DNA from: RBG-16-49-21 sp040768125
GTDB lineage: Bacteria; Spirochaetota; UBA4802; UBA5550
Direction: 5' to 3'
Assembly: GCA_040768125.1 (NCBI GenBank)
Contig: JAXGNG010000003.1
Location: 124,001 to 188,000 of the forward strand
DNA length: 64,000 nucleotides
Positions 17,591 through 26,676 of this stretch are shown piece after piece; position 1 is the first letter of the stretch; every line of letters begins with the position of its first letter. Both the position numbers and the translations under genes were made by a program. Below the pieces are notes generated by a model. That model did no database searches and was not told the origin of the DNA. It was given only the letters and a program-made list of their open reading frames with translations.

Positions 17591-18088
17591 ATGAAAGAAC
17601 GAACCGCGAAAAACGTCCATGACGCCTTCGTCGGCGAGGCGAAGGCCTACCAGCGGCTCCTCGAGTACGCGAAGAAGGCCGACGAGGAGGAATTCCACCA
17701 GGTGGCCCACCTCTTCCGGGCCGTCGCCGCCTCGGAGGGGGTCCACTCCCGCCGCCACTTCAGGCTCCTGGAATCGATCAAGGACACCCAGACCAACATG
17801 GAGCAGGCCTTCCACCAGGAGAACGCCGTCAACGGCGTCTACTACCCGAAGATGCTCCAGGACGCCGAGGATGACGGCGAGAAGGCCGCGGCCCTGGTAT
17901 TCTCCCAGGCCCGGGACGTGGAGGGGGTCCACAGCCGGCTCTACCGTAAGGCCCTGGATCACCTGGCGGAGGAGAAGTTCGTGGAGTACCACGTCTGCGA
18001 GGTCTGCGGCTATCTCCACGAGGGGGAACCCCCGGAGAAATGCCCGGTCTGCAACGCGCCGAAGGATAAATTTTTCAAAGTCGATTGA
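17591..18088 (+). CDS. rubrerythrin
   Basis: 165 residues. The N-terminal ferritin-like four-helix domain carries the di-iron Glu/His ligands (EAKAYQRLLEYAKKADEEEF, then AASEGVHSRRHF, and DVEGVHSRLYRKAL). A C-terminal rubredoxin domain has the CEVCGY and CPVCNAPK Cys pairs for one Fe. Rubrerythrins reduce hydrogen peroxide in anaerobes and microaerophiles, which fits an oxygen-sensitive lifestyle. It is followed by the deoxyhypusine-synthase-like gene 49 bases on, possibly in the same transcript. Confidence 0.9.
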   Translation: MKERTAKNVHDAFVGEAKAYQRLLEYAKKADEEEFHQVAHLFRAVAASEGVHSRRHFRLLESIKDTQTNMEQAFHQENAVNGVYYPKMLQDAEDDGEKAAALVFSQARDVEGVHSRLYRKALDHLAEEKFVEYHVCEVCGYLHEGEPPEKCPVCNAPKDKFFKVD

Positions 18089-18137
18089 CCGCGGTTCATC
18101 GTGTCGTGAGCCGGACATCATGGAAGGATGAAACGAA

Positions 18138-19124
18138 ATGAATTCAAAGGAACAGTTCAGGGCGATAAAGGACTTCATCGAGCACAACTACCGCCACTTC
18201 AACGCCGCCGTGGTCAAGGACGCCTCCCGGGCCTACGCGGAGCATATCCGCGGGGGCGGGAAGATGTTCCTGGCCATGGCCGGGGCCATGAGCACCGCGG
18301 AGATCGGGCTCACCCTGGCGGAGATGATCCGCCGCGACATGATCCACGGGATATCCTGCACCGGGGCGAACCTGGAGGAGGACATCTTCAACCTCGTGGC
18401 CCACGACTACTACGTGCGGGTGCCGGAGTACCGCTACCTGACGAAGGAAGACGAGGAGAATCTCTTCAAGAAGCACCTGAACCGGGTCACGGACACCTGC
18501 ATTCCCGAGGAGGAGGCCATGCGCCGCCTTGAGCGGGCCGTCATCAAGTACTGGAAGAAGGCCGACGGCGAGGGGAAGCGCTTCTTTCCCCACGAGTTCC
18601 TCTACGAGGCGATCAAAAACGGCGACCTCAAGGAATACTACCAGATCGACCCGAAGGACTCCTGGGTGGTCGCGGCCTGCGAGAAGAACATCCCCATCTT
18701 TATCGGCGGGTGGGAGGATTCCACCCTGGGGAACGTCGCCGTGGCCGAGGCCAGGAGGAAGGGGATATCCTCGGTCTCGGTCATCAGGTCGGGTCTCGAG
18801 GCCATGGACAGCCTGATCGACTGGTATCTCGAAACATCGAAAAAGTCCTCGGTGGGGTTCTTCCAGATCGGCGGCGGCATCGCCGGCGACTTCTCCATCT
18901 GCGTGGTGCCCCTGATCCAGCAGGACCTCCTGGAGGAGTGCCCCCTCTGGGGCTACTTCTGCCAGATTTCCGACAGCACCACCTCCTACGGATCCTACAG
19001 CGGCGCCGTGCCGAACGAGAAGATCACCTGGGGAAAGCTCGCGAAGGAGACGCCGAGCTTCGTCATCGAGAGCGACGCGACGATCGTCGCGCCCCTTATC
19101 TTCGCCTACCTCCTGGCGGAATGA
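18138..19124 (+). CDS. deoxyhypusine synthase-like protein
   Basis: 328 residues covering the full DHS fold (PF01916). Typical segments: MFLAMAGAMSTAEIGLTLAE, SCTGANLEEDIFNL, IFIGGWEDSTLGN and FFQIGGGIAGDF. The region YSGAVPNEKITWGKL holds the Lys of the WGK motif that forms the enzyme-butylamine intermediate in true DHS. Eukaryotic/archaeal DHS transfers aminobutyl from spermidine to e/aIF5A; bacteria lack that substrate, and characterised bacterial homologues make homospermidine or have unknown targets. A SET-domain gene follows after 42 bases. Confidence 0.85.
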   Translation: MNSKEQFRAIKDFIEHNYRHFNAAVVKDASRAYAEHIRGGGKMFLAMAGAMSTAEIGLTLAEMIRRDMIHGISCTGANLEEDIFNLVAHDYYVRVPEYRYLTKEDEENLFKKHLNRVTDTCIPEEEAMRRLERAVIKYWKKADGEGKRFFPHEFLYEAIKNGDLKEYYQIDPKDSWVVAACEKNIPIFIGGWEDSTLGNVAVAEARRKGISSVSVIRSGLEAMDSLIDWYLETSKKSSVGFFQIGGGIAGDFSICVVPLIQQDLLEECPLWGYFCQISDSTTSYGSYSGAVPNEKITWGKLAKETPSFVIESDATIVAPLIFAYLLAE

Positions 19125-19166
19125 CCGGCTACGCGGGCCTGCTGACCTGAGAAGGGAGAGGAAACG

Positions 19167-19568
19167 ATGCTGCTGGTCAAGACCAGGGTCAGGGACGCCT
19201 ACCGGGGGGACGTGCATATCGGCCTGGGGCTCTTCGCCGACCAGTTCATCCCGAAGGGAACGGTAATCTGGAGATTCAACCCCGTCATCGACAAGGTGAT
19301 CCCCGTCGGTGAACTTGAGGGCCTCACGGAGATCGAGCGCCAGTTCATCGACACCTACACCTACCGCGAGGGCGACACCCTGGTCCTCTGCTCCGACGAC
19401 GCGAAGTACGTGAATCATTCGCGCACGCCGAACACGGACAACTACGAGAACGAGATGGGAAGCGTCACCGTGGCACGCGTCGACATCAACATCGGCGAGG
19501 AGATCACCTCCGACTACCGAGACTTTGACGACGATTCACAGGGCGGCGAAGTCGACGCCTACCTCTAA
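19167..19568 (+). CDS. SET-domain protein (putative lysine methyltransferase)
   Basis: 133 residues, essentially a bare SET domain. SAM and catalytic motifs: GLGLFADQFIPKGTVIW at the N terminus, KYVNHSRTPNTD (the NHS motif) near residues 85-96, and INIGEEITSDYRDF (the GEExxxDY motif). No pre- or post-SET zinc domain. Small bacterial SET proteins of this type are poorly characterised. GGGAGAGGAAACG precedes the ATG. The pairing with a DHS-like enzyme suggests a joint protein- or polyamine-modification role, which is inference. Confidence 0.82.
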   Translation: MLLVKTRVRDAYRGDVHIGLGLFADQFIPKGTVIWRFNPVIDKVIPVGELEGLTEIERQFIDTYTYREGDTLVLCSDDAKYVNHSRTPNTDNYENEMGSVTVARVDINIGEEITSDYRDFDDDSQGGEVDAYL

Positions 19569-19595
19569 GCTGACCCGCCGCGCCCCGGTGCCGGC

Positions 19596-21152
19596 TCATT
19601 CCCCGGCGCGGAGGATCCGGCCCTCCACCGAAGCCTCAACGGTCTTCCTTTTACGTATGGTATCCACGATGAGCTCGCGGAGGGGCAGGCCCGTCATGGT
19701 CGCGGGCTTGCCGACGAAGGCCCGGTGGCCGTCCCCCCCGGAATAGACGAAGTCGGTGACGGTGACCGAATAGGTCCGCTCCGGGTCGAGGGGGGCCTTC
19801 CCCACGACGACGTCCTCGACCTTCCTGCCGCGCACCCTGAACCTGACTCCCGAGACGTGGAGGAAGCCGCCGTCCTCGTCCTCCCGGCTGTCGCGCACCG
19901 ACCGGGCCAGGGCCTCGAGTATGGCGGCCCCCGTGGCCTTCACCACGATGATCTCGTTCGGGTAGGGCATCACCTTGAAGACGTCCGCCATGGTGACGGG
20001 GCCGCGGTTGAGGCTGGCCCGGAGGGACCCGGCGTTCAGGAGGGCGACGTCCGCGCCGGTGTGCTCCCGCATGATGTCCGTGACGTAGTTGCCCAGGTTC
20101 GTCTCCTCGTAGCGGATACGGCCGCGCTCGCCGTCCATGAAGACCAGGGCCTCGCCCAGGACCTCCTTGAACGTGGCGTCAAGCCGCGAACTGTAGCCCC
20201 GGAGGATATTCTCCACTTTCGGGTCAGAGGGCAACGAGGGGGTGATGGGGATGTATCCCGATTGTATGATGGCGCCCTTTCGCGACTTACCCCCGGCGCT
20301 GACGTCGATGCGGCCCAGGTAGCGGCCCTTCTCGTAGGCCTGGAATACCGGCACTCCCCCGGGATTCCGCGCAGGGTTGATGAGGACCTGGTCGTGGCCG
20401 CCGATGATTGCCGTGAGCTCGGGGAGCCTCTCCGCGATCTTCGCGTCGGTACGGTAGCGGCTGTGGGAGAGGAGTATCACCGGGCCCTTATTGATTGCTT
20501 CATTGAAGTGGCGCCTTACGGTTTCCAGGGAGTCGATGACGTCGACCTTCTCCACGTTCGACGGGGCGGTCGAGGTGAGGAGTTCCGTGGTGGTGGCGCC
20601 GATGACGGTGAGGCGGCGTCCTCCTCCAAGGGAAAACCGGACCACGGGATCGTTCATGAGTTCCCGGGATTCCTTCCACACGACGTTCGAGCTGATAAAG
20701 GGGAACGCCGCGGCCTTTTTCAGGGCCAGGAAGTTCTCCAGGCCGAAGTCGAACTCGTGGTTACCCACGGTCATGGCGTCGACCCCCATGGCGTTGAATA
20801 TCTCCACGTCGGGGGCGCCCTTGAAGACCGTGGACATCGGCGTGCCCTGGAGCATGTCCCCGGCGACAAGCAGGAACGTGGGTATCCCCTTCATCCTGTT
20901 TTCCTCCCTGATTGTTTTCACCAGGGCCGCGATATGGGCGATCCCCCCCGCCTCGACGGAGGTGCCGTCCTCCCTCGTGATTTTGAATGGCATCAGGTTG
21001 CCGTGGAGATCGTTGAAGAAGAGGACGGTGAACCTGTTCGCCCCGGCGGTGTCTTTTTTCGGGGCCGCGGCTTTTGATTGTCCTGCCGCGCCGGGATCAA
21101 AGGAAACCAGCAGGGCGATGGAGATGAGCAGGAGGCGGAGAAGGGCTTTCAT
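19596..21152 (-). CDS. periplasmic 5'-nucleotidase / 2',3'-cyclic phosphodiesterase family protein
   Basis: 518 residues with a signal peptide (MKALLRLLLISIALLVSFDPG). The metallophosphoesterase half has FFNDLHGNLMPF, VAGDMLQGTPMS, TVGNHEFDFGLEN and SHSRYRTDA, plus GGHDQ. The 5_nucleotid_C half has ETNLGNYVTDIMRE, DVALLNAGSLRASL and SGGDGHRAF. This is the UshA/CpdB-like arrangement that salvages nucleosides and phosphate from periplasmic nucleotides. It is convergent with the SET gene and divergent from the transporter operon. Confidence 0.88.
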   Translation of the reverse strand: MKALLRLLLISIALLVSFDPGAAGQSKAAAPKKDTAGANRFTVLFFNDLHGNLMPFKITREDGTSVEAGGIAHIAALVKTIREENRMKGIPTFLLVAGDMLQGTPMSTVFKGAPDVEIFNAMGVDAMTVGNHEFDFGLENFLALKKAAAFPFISSNVVWKESRELMNDPVVRFSLGGGRRLTVIGATTTELLTSTAPSNVEKVDVIDSLETVRRHFNEAINKGPVILLSHSRYRTDAKIAERLPELTAIIGGHDQVLINPARNPGGVPVFQAYEKGRYLGRIDVSAGGKSRKGAIIQSGYIPITPSLPSDPKVENILRGYSSRLDATFKEVLGEALVFMDGERGRIRYEETNLGNYVTDIMREHTGADVALLNAGSLRASLNRGPVTMADVFKVMPYPNEIIVVKATGAAILEALARSVRDSREDEDGGFLHVSGVRFRVRGRKVEDVVVGKAPLDPERTYSVTVTDFVYSGGDGHRAFVGKPATMTGLPLRELIVDTIRKRKTVEASVEGRILRAGE

Positions 21153-21275
21153 AACGTGATACCTCGTGTTTAATAATCAGCATGGCGTGCGATTCATGAG
21201 ACGCCACGGCCGCGGGAAACGCAAACAGAAAATAGGGCGCCCGGGCATCAAAATTCACTCCCGGCCATTAATTTC

Positions 21276-21303
21276 TTGACGGTAAACCAATTCCCGGTAT
21301 AGA
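21276..21303 (+). promoter_or_regulatory. putative promoter of the binding-protein/OmpA operon
   Basis: TTGACG (21276-21281) and TATAGA (21298-21303) with a 16-bp spacer lie about 48 bases before the first gene of the operon. Confidence 0.5.
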
Positions 21304-21350
21304 GTCATGGTTCTCGTCATTTATTTACATCAACCATTCGGAGCGCCGCC

Positions 21351-22394
21351 ATGAAACGATACACAGTATGGCTTTTTGTTCTCCTTGTCGCCGCGGGTAC
21401 GGTCCTGGGCTGTGCCAAAAAGCGGGAATACAGCGTCGCCTGGTCGCACTATACCGGGTGGGAGCCCTGGGACTACGCCGACAGTTCGGGCATTCTGAAA
21501 AAGTGGGCGGACAAGTACGGCATCGTCATCAAGCTCGTGCGGGTGAACGACTACGTGGAGTCGATCAACCTCTTCACGGCGAAAAAATACCAGGCCTGCG
21601 CCATGACGAACATGGACGCCCTCACCATCCCCGCGGCGGGGGGCATCGACTGCACCGCCTTGATCATCGGGGACTTCTCCAACGGCAATGACGGCATCGT
21701 GACGAAGAAGGAGAAAAAGGTTGCCGATCTCAAGGGGAAGCGGGTGATGCTGGTCCAGAATTCCGTGTCCCACTATCTCCTCTCCAGGGCACTGGGCATG
21801 AACAACATGGCCGAGAAGGAACTCACCATCGTGAACACCAGCGACGCGGACATCGGCTCCGTGTTCCTCTCGGAGAAGGAAGGCATCGCCGTGACCTGGA
21901 ATCCCATTCTGATGCAGGTGCGCAAGACCGAGGGGGTCAACATGATCTTCGACTCCTCGAAGATACCCGGTGAGATCATCGACCTGCTGGTGATCCACTC
22001 CGACGCGCCGGATGACCTGAAAAAGGCACTGACGGGGGCGTGGTACGAGACCATGGCCGTGATGGCGGACCCGGGGACGAACGGCGAAGCCCTGGACCAC
22101 ATGGCGAAGAGCTCCGCGGCAACGGTTCCCGAGTTCAGGGAACAGCTGAAGACCACTGCGATGTTCTACCGGCCCGCCGAGGCGGTGACCTTCGGCGAGA
22201 GCGCGCAGCTGAAAAAGACCATGGAATACGTGCGGTCCTTTTCTTTCGATAACCAGCTCTTCGGGGAGAACGCGAAATCGAAGGATTTCGTGGGTATCCG
22301 CTTCCCCGACGGCACGGTCATGGGCGACGAATCGAACGTGAAGCTTCGCTTCGACGTGACGTACATGCACATGGCCGCCCAGGGCAGTCTCTAA
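21351..22394 (+). CDS. ABC transporter substrate-binding lipoprotein, nitrate/sulfonate/urea-type
   Basis: 347 residues with a lipobox (AAGTVLGC). The mature start YSVAWSHYTGWEPWDYADS is what I recall for the urea-carboxylase-associated binding-protein family (TIGR03427-like). It has a periplasmic-binding type II fold related to NMT1/TauA. It should deliver a small organic or nitrogenous ligand to the permease and ATPase immediately downstream (gaps of 28 and 9 bases). No urea carboxylase or allophanate hydrolase gene is in the window, so urea as ligand is unproven. Confidence 0.78.
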   Translation: MKRYTVWLFVLLVAAGTVLGCAKKREYSVAWSHYTGWEPWDYADSSGILKKWADKYGIVIKLVRVNDYVESINLFTAKKYQACAMTNMDALTIPAAGGIDCTALIIGDFSNGNDGIVTKKEKKVADLKGKRVMLVQNSVSHYLLSRALGMNNMAEKELTIVNTSDADIGSVFLSEKEGIAVTWNPILMQVRKTEGVNMIFDSSKIPGEIIDLLVIHSDAPDDLKKALTGAWYETMAVMADPGTNGEALDHMAKSSAATVPEFREQLKTTAMFYRPAEAVTFGESAQLKKTMEYVRSFSFDNQLFGENAKSKDFVGIRFPDGTVMGDESNVKLRFDVTYMHMAAQGSL

Positions 22395-22422
22395 CGGGGC
22401 GAATGCCCGGTTCAAGAGCGTA

Positions 22423-23295
22423 ATGGATTCAAAAGGGGAACAACAGAAGCCGGACAGCGACAGGCCCAGGACGCCGAGATTCCTGGGGCTCTCTGCGCAG
22501 CCCTCCGGTTTTTTCAGGGTCCTCCTGGTCGCGCTCCCCTTCGCGCTCTGCCTGGTCGTCTACCTGGCAATGTCGCACCTGCGGCACCTGGAGAACCCCC
22601 GGGACAAGATACTCCCCACCGTTTCTCAGATGGCCGAGGCCGTGCACCGCATGGCCTTCGAGCGGGACCCCCGGACGGGGACCTACCTCATGGCCGGGGA
22701 CACCCTGGCGAGCCTCGGGAGGCTCCTCCTGGGCATCACCCTCGCGTCGGTCCTGGGTCTCCTCCTGGGCATCCACATGGGTATCTTCCCGGGGATCGAG
22801 TCGCTCTCATCGGCCTTCGTTACCGTGATCTCGATCATTCCGCCCCTGTCGATCCTGCCGATCCTCTTCATCACCCTGGGGGTGGATGAGCTCGCGAAGG
22901 TCTCCCTCATCTTCATCGGGACGTTCCCCTTCATCTGCCGCGACATCTATCTCTACGCCAAGAACATACCCCGCGAGCAGATCACCAAGGCCATGACCCT
23001 GGGGGCGGGGCCCTTCAGGATCACCTACTCGGTCATCATGCCCCAGGTGATTCCCCGCCTCCTGGACACCACGCGGCTCTCCTTCGGCGCGGGATGGCTC
23101 TTCCTCATCGCCTCCGAGGCCATCGCCTCGACGAGCGGCCTCGGGTACCGCATATTTCTCGTGCGACGCTACCTGGCCATGGACATCATCATCCCCTACG
23201 TGTTCCTCATCACCCTCCTGGGGTTTCTCATCGACTTCACCCTGAAGCATATCGTGGCGAGCAGGTTCGCCTGGTATCGCGAACAGAGCGGGTAG
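22423..23295 (+). CDS. ABC transporter permease (SsuC/TauC/NrtB family)
   Basis: 290 residues with about six membrane helices. The EAA-loop region that contacts the ATPase is visible as QITKAMTLGAGPFRITYSVI, followed by MPQVIPRLLDTTRLSFGAGW. This is characteristic of BPD_transp_1 permeases for nitrate, taurine and sulfonates. It sits between the binding protein and the ATPase in one operon. Confidence 0.88.
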   Translation: MDSKGEQQKPDSDRPRTPRFLGLSAQPSGFFRVLLVALPFALCLVVYLAMSHLRHLENPRDKILPTVSQMAEAVHRMAFERDPRTGTYLMAGDTLASLGRLLLGITLASVLGLLLGIHMGIFPGIESLSSAFVTVISIIPPLSILPILFITLGVDELAKVSLIFIGTFPFICRDIYLYAKNIPREQITKAMTLGAGPFRITYSVIMPQVIPRLLDTTRLSFGAGWLFLIASEAIASTSGLGYRIFLVRRYLAMDIIIPYVFLITLLGFLIDFTLKHIVASRFAWYREQSG

Positions 23296-23304
23296 GGCGC
23301 CGCA

Positions 23305-24192
23305 ATGGAAAAGAAGAAAAGCCTCCTCTACCTTGAAAACGTCTACAAGTCCTACGGGGACAAGAACGTCCTCGACGATATCGACTTCGCCGTCAGCGAG
23401 CGGGAATTCTGCACCGTCGTGGGACCCAGCGGCTGCGGCAAATCGACGCTCCTGCGGCTCATCCTCGGCCAGGAGTATCCCACGTCGGGGCGCATCCATT
23501 TCCTCGGCGAGCCCCTGGGCCAGGCGGACACGAGGCGCGGCATCGTGTACCAGCGCTATTCCCTCTTCCCCCACCTGGACGTCCTGGACAACGTCATGCT
23601 GGGGAAGGTCCTGACCTCAGGCATCATCCGCTCGCGGGCCACGACCAGGGCCTTCCGGGAGGAGGCCATGGAACTGCTCCGGCGGTGCGGCATGGCGGAG
23701 CACCCGGACAAGTACCCCCACGAGCTCTCCGGGGGGATGCGCCAGCGGGTGGCCATCGCCCAGGCCCTCATCATGAAGCCGAAGATACTTCTCATGGACG
23801 AGCCCTTCGGGGCCCTCGACCCGGGGACGCGGGAGAGCATGCAGATCTTCATACTGGAGACCTGGGAGCGCTTCGGCATGACGATATTCTTCGTGACCCA
23901 CGACATGGAGGAGGCGGTGTTTCTCGGCACTCGCATCGTGGTGCTTTCCCAGTATTACTATGACGGCCGGGGCCAGGACAGCCCCCACGGGGCGCGCATC
24001 GTGTCGGACTACAAGCTCAAGGACGTGGCGCCCTCGACGAACTACAAGACGTCGCCTGATTTCGGAAAGCTGATCGCCCGGATTCGACAGGAGGGCTTCA
24101 GCCCCGAGTACCGGAGGCACGTGACGGAATTCAACCTCGCGCATCCCGACTCGTTCCAGACCCTCACGGACATCGAGCGGAGAAGACCCTAG
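23305..24192 (+). CDS. ABC transporter ATP-binding protein (SsuB/TauB/NrtD family)
   Basis: 295 residues. Walker A GPSGCGKSTLL near residues 38-48, Q-loop YQRYSLFPHLDVLDNV, signature LSGGMRQRVAIAQAL, Walker B ILLMDEPFGALD and H-loop FFVTHDMEEAVFL are all intact. The C-terminal ~70 residues extend beyond the usual core and may be a short regulatory tail. It energises import by the preceding permease. Confidence 0.9.
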   Translation: MEKKKSLLYLENVYKSYGDKNVLDDIDFAVSEREFCTVVGPSGCGKSTLLRLILGQEYPTSGRIHFLGEPLGQADTRRGIVYQRYSLFPHLDVLDNVMLGKVLTSGIIRSRATTRAFREEAMELLRRCGMAEHPDKYPHELSGGMRQRVAIAQALIMKPKILLMDEPFGALDPGTRESMQIFILETWERFGMTIFFVTHDMEEAVFLGTRIVVLSQYYYDGRGQDSPHGARIVSDYKLKDVAPSTNYKTSPDFGKLIARIRQEGFSPEYRRHVTEFNLAHPDSFQTLTDIERRRP

Positions 24193-24244
24193 GGCACCAA
24201 ATCGCCGGCGCCGCGCCGGCCGCGCAGTGAGAGGAGGACACACC

Positions 24245-25927
24245 ATGAATGCAGCACCGGCGAGAAGACACATCGCGGCGCGTTGCGTCGCCGCGGCCCT
24301 TATCCTGGCGGGACTGGCCTGGGGATGCGGGAAGAAGGGCGGTGATACGTCCGATGCATCCATAGGGGAGGTTGTGACGGGTGATCGGATGCGGCTCCCC
24401 CTCATCGCCTGGGGCGCCGACGTGGTCACCATCCAGGCCAACGGCCGGAGCGCCCTCACCACGAAGGGCTCGCTCTTCGACGGGGCGGGACTGAACTTCG
24501 AGCTGTTCCGGGAGGATGATTTCGGGAAGCAGGTGGACCTCTTCATCGCCGGCGACATCGCCTACCTCCGGGGCACCATGGGCATGATCAACATGGCCAT
24601 GGACCGCCTCGGGGCGAACCCCGCCACGAGGCCAGTCCTGGTGTACCAGCATTCCTGGTCCGCCGGTGGCGACGCCCTGGTGGTGAAGGGGGGCATCAAC
24701 TCCGTGGCCGACCTCAAGGGAAAGACCGTCGCCATCCAGAGGAACGGCCCCCACGTGGATTACTTCCTCAAGCTCCTCAGGGACGCCCAGCTGGGGAGCT
24801 CAGACGTGAAGATCGTATGGACCAGGGACCTCGTGGGGGCGACGGGGGACACCCCCATGGCGAAGCTCTCTTCGGGGGGCATAGACGCGGCCTTCGTCAT
24901 CATCCCCGACGCCCTGGCCCTCACCTCACAGGGGAGCGTGGGCACCGGCGCGGAGGATTCCGTCCGGGGCGCGAGGATCCTCCTCTCGACCAAGACGGCG
25001 AACCGTATCATCAGCGACGTCTACGCCGTAAGGAAGGACTACTTCGACCGCAACCGCGACGCGGTCAAATCCTTCGTCCAGGCCATGCTGAAGGCGGACG
25101 AGGAGGTGCGGGACCTTTTTGCGGGCAAGGGGGACGCCTACGACCAGCTCCTGGGGATAAGCGGGAAGCTCCTCCTGGACGACCCCGGGGCGGGCGACGA
25201 GGTGGCGGGGATGTACGCCGACGCGGAAATGGCGGGGTTCAACGGCAACGCGAAGTTCTTCGGCGACACCGCTTACCTGAGAAACTACAGCCGTCTCTCC
25301 TTCGAGATCCAGGAATCCCTCCTGGACCTGGGCCTTCTGAAGAACCGGCACGCCATGCAGTCGGCGAACTGGAATTACGGCGAATTGAGGAGCGGGCTCC
25401 GCTACGCCGACAGGGTTGACGTGTCCCGTTTCCGCGAGGACACCACGGTCGTGGTGGCAGAGCGGCTCAGCCAGAAGGGCACCGGCGGTCTCTTTTCCTT
25501 CGAGATAAACTTCCGGCCCAACCAGAGCGAATTCTCGGTTTCGCAGTACCGCGCCGAGTTCGACCGTGTGATAGCCCTGGCCTCGACCTACGGAGGGGCC
25601 ATCATCACCATCGAGGGCCACTCGGACCCGATGAACTACCTCAGGAAGAAGAAGGAGGGGGCCGAGCCGATGCTCCTGAGGAAGATCGAGCAGGCGGCGA
25701 AGAACCTCAGCTACAACCGCGCCCAGTCGGTGAAAAAGGAGATCGTGCGGTACGCGGCCTCCCGCGGAACAACCATTGACCCGAACCAGCTCAACACCAT
25801 CGGCCAGGGAATTTCGTCGCCCAAATACGCGGTGCCCTCCAGCCAGGAGGAGTGGAAGAAGAACATGCGCGTGGTATTTAAAATCATGCAGGTCGAGGCG
25901 GAAGATGAAGTCTTCCGGCCCCTGTAG
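24245..25927 (+). CDS. substrate-binding domain fused to an OmpA-like peptidoglycan-binding domain (lipoprotein)
   Basis: 560 residues. A lipobox (AGLAWGC, Cys ~28) is followed by a type II binding-protein fold to ~residue 390, including VADLKGKTVAIQRNGPHVDYF. An OmpA C-terminal domain then starts at ~415: FEINFRPNQSEFSVSQYRAE, IITIEGHSDP and YNRAQSVKKEIV. OmpA domains bind diaminopimelate peptidoglycan, so this binding protein would be anchored to both membrane and wall. NCBI uses a name of the form phosphate ABC transporter substrate-binding/OmpA family protein for such fusions, as I recall. ATG 24245 follows GAGGAGG. Confidence 0.78.
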   Translation: MNAAPARRHIAARCVAAALILAGLAWGCGKKGGDTSDASIGEVVTGDRMRLPLIAWGADVVTIQANGRSALTTKGSLFDGAGLNFELFREDDFGKQVDLFIAGDIAYLRGTMGMINMAMDRLGANPATRPVLVYQHSWSAGGDALVVKGGINSVADLKGKTVAIQRNGPHVDYFLKLLRDAQLGSSDVKIVWTRDLVGATGDTPMAKLSSGGIDAAFVIIPDALALTSQGSVGTGAEDSVRGARILLSTKTANRIISDVYAVRKDYFDRNRDAVKSFVQAMLKADEEVRDLFAGKGDAYDQLLGISGKLLLDDPGAGDEVAGMYADAEMAGFNGNAKFFGDTAYLRNYSRLSFEIQESLLDLGLLKNRHAMQSANWNYGELRSGLRYADRVDVSRFREDTTVVVAERLSQKGTGGLFSFEINFRPNQSEFSVSQYRAEFDRVIALASTYGGAIITIEGHSDPMNYLRKKKEGAEPMLLRKIEQAAKNLSYNRAQSVKKEIVRYAASRGTTIDPNQLNTIGQGISSPKYAVPSSQEEWKKNMRVVFKIMQVEAEDEVFRPL

Positions 25928-25939
25928 AGGCGGTGCGCG

Positions 25940-26674
25940 ATGAAGAGAGCGGTCCTGCCATTCGCCTGCGCGGTTGTCATCGGGTTTTCCGGGTGTTCCG
26001 AGAAAAAGGCGGAGAAAATGGCCGTGGAAAAGGCGCCGGTTCCCCGGGCTGAGGTGTCGGTTCCCAGGCTTGACTGGCCTCCCGGCCTCGGGACGGACCA
26101 GGCCGCGCCGGTGGCCGACGTGAGAATGAAGAATTATTACATTGTCTTCGACGGGTCCGGCAGCATGTACCACGGGCGCAAGATCCAGACCGCCCAGAAG
26201 GCCCTGGAGGTCTTCGTGCTGATGATTCCCCCCGACGCCAACGTCGGGCTCCTGGCCTTCGACGCCCGCGGCGTTTACGAGCGGGCCCCCTTCGGCACGC
26301 CCAGGGAAACGATCATCCGGGAGATACGGAAGACGATTCCCCGGGGGGGGACACCCCTGGGGCTCTCCGTGGAGATCGCCTACGAGAAGATGCTGGCCCA
26401 GGCCCGGCGGCAACTCGGGTACGGTGAATACTCCATCGTGATCGTCACCGACGGCATGGCGACGGACGGGGAAAGGCTCCCGAGGATAATCGAGCGCATC
26501 CTCAATGAAAGCCCCGTGATGATCCACACCATCGGCTTCGACATAGGGATGGGGCATACACTCAACCAGCCCGGCCTGACCTCGTACCGGACGGCGCGCA
26601 ATTTCAGTGAGCTCACCCGTGGGCTGGGCGAGGTGCTCGCCGAGAGCGATACCTTTTCAACGGACGGTCTGTAA
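25940..26674 (+). CDS. von Willebrand factor A-domain lipoprotein
   Basis: 244 residues with a lipobox (IGFSGC). The VWA domain begins YYIVFDGSGSMYHGRKI with an intact MIDAS DxSxS near residue 70; the MIDAS Thr lies in PRGGTPLGLS and the Asp in VIVTDGMATDGE. VWA domains bind partner proteins through a metal ion. It lies between the two binding-protein/OmpA fusions, 12 and 2 bases from its neighbours, so translation is probably coupled and it may scaffold them in the periplasm. Confidence 0.82.
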   Translation: MKRAVLPFACAVVIGFSGCSEKKAEKMAVEKAPVPRAEVSVPRLDWPPGLGTDQAAPVADVRMKNYYIVFDGSGSMYHGRKIQTAQKALEVFVLMIPPDANVGLLAFDARGVYERAPFGTPRETIIREIRKTIPRGGTPLGLSVEIAYEKMLAQARRQLGYGEYSIVIVTDGMATDGERLPRIIERILNESPVMIHTIGFDIGMGHTLNQPGLTSYRTARNFSELTRGLGEVLAESDTFSTDGL

Positions 26675-26676
26675 CG

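Noticed and set aside
19725..21077. 450-residue plus-strand open frame
   Set aside because: Antisense to the clear 5'-nucleotidase gene.
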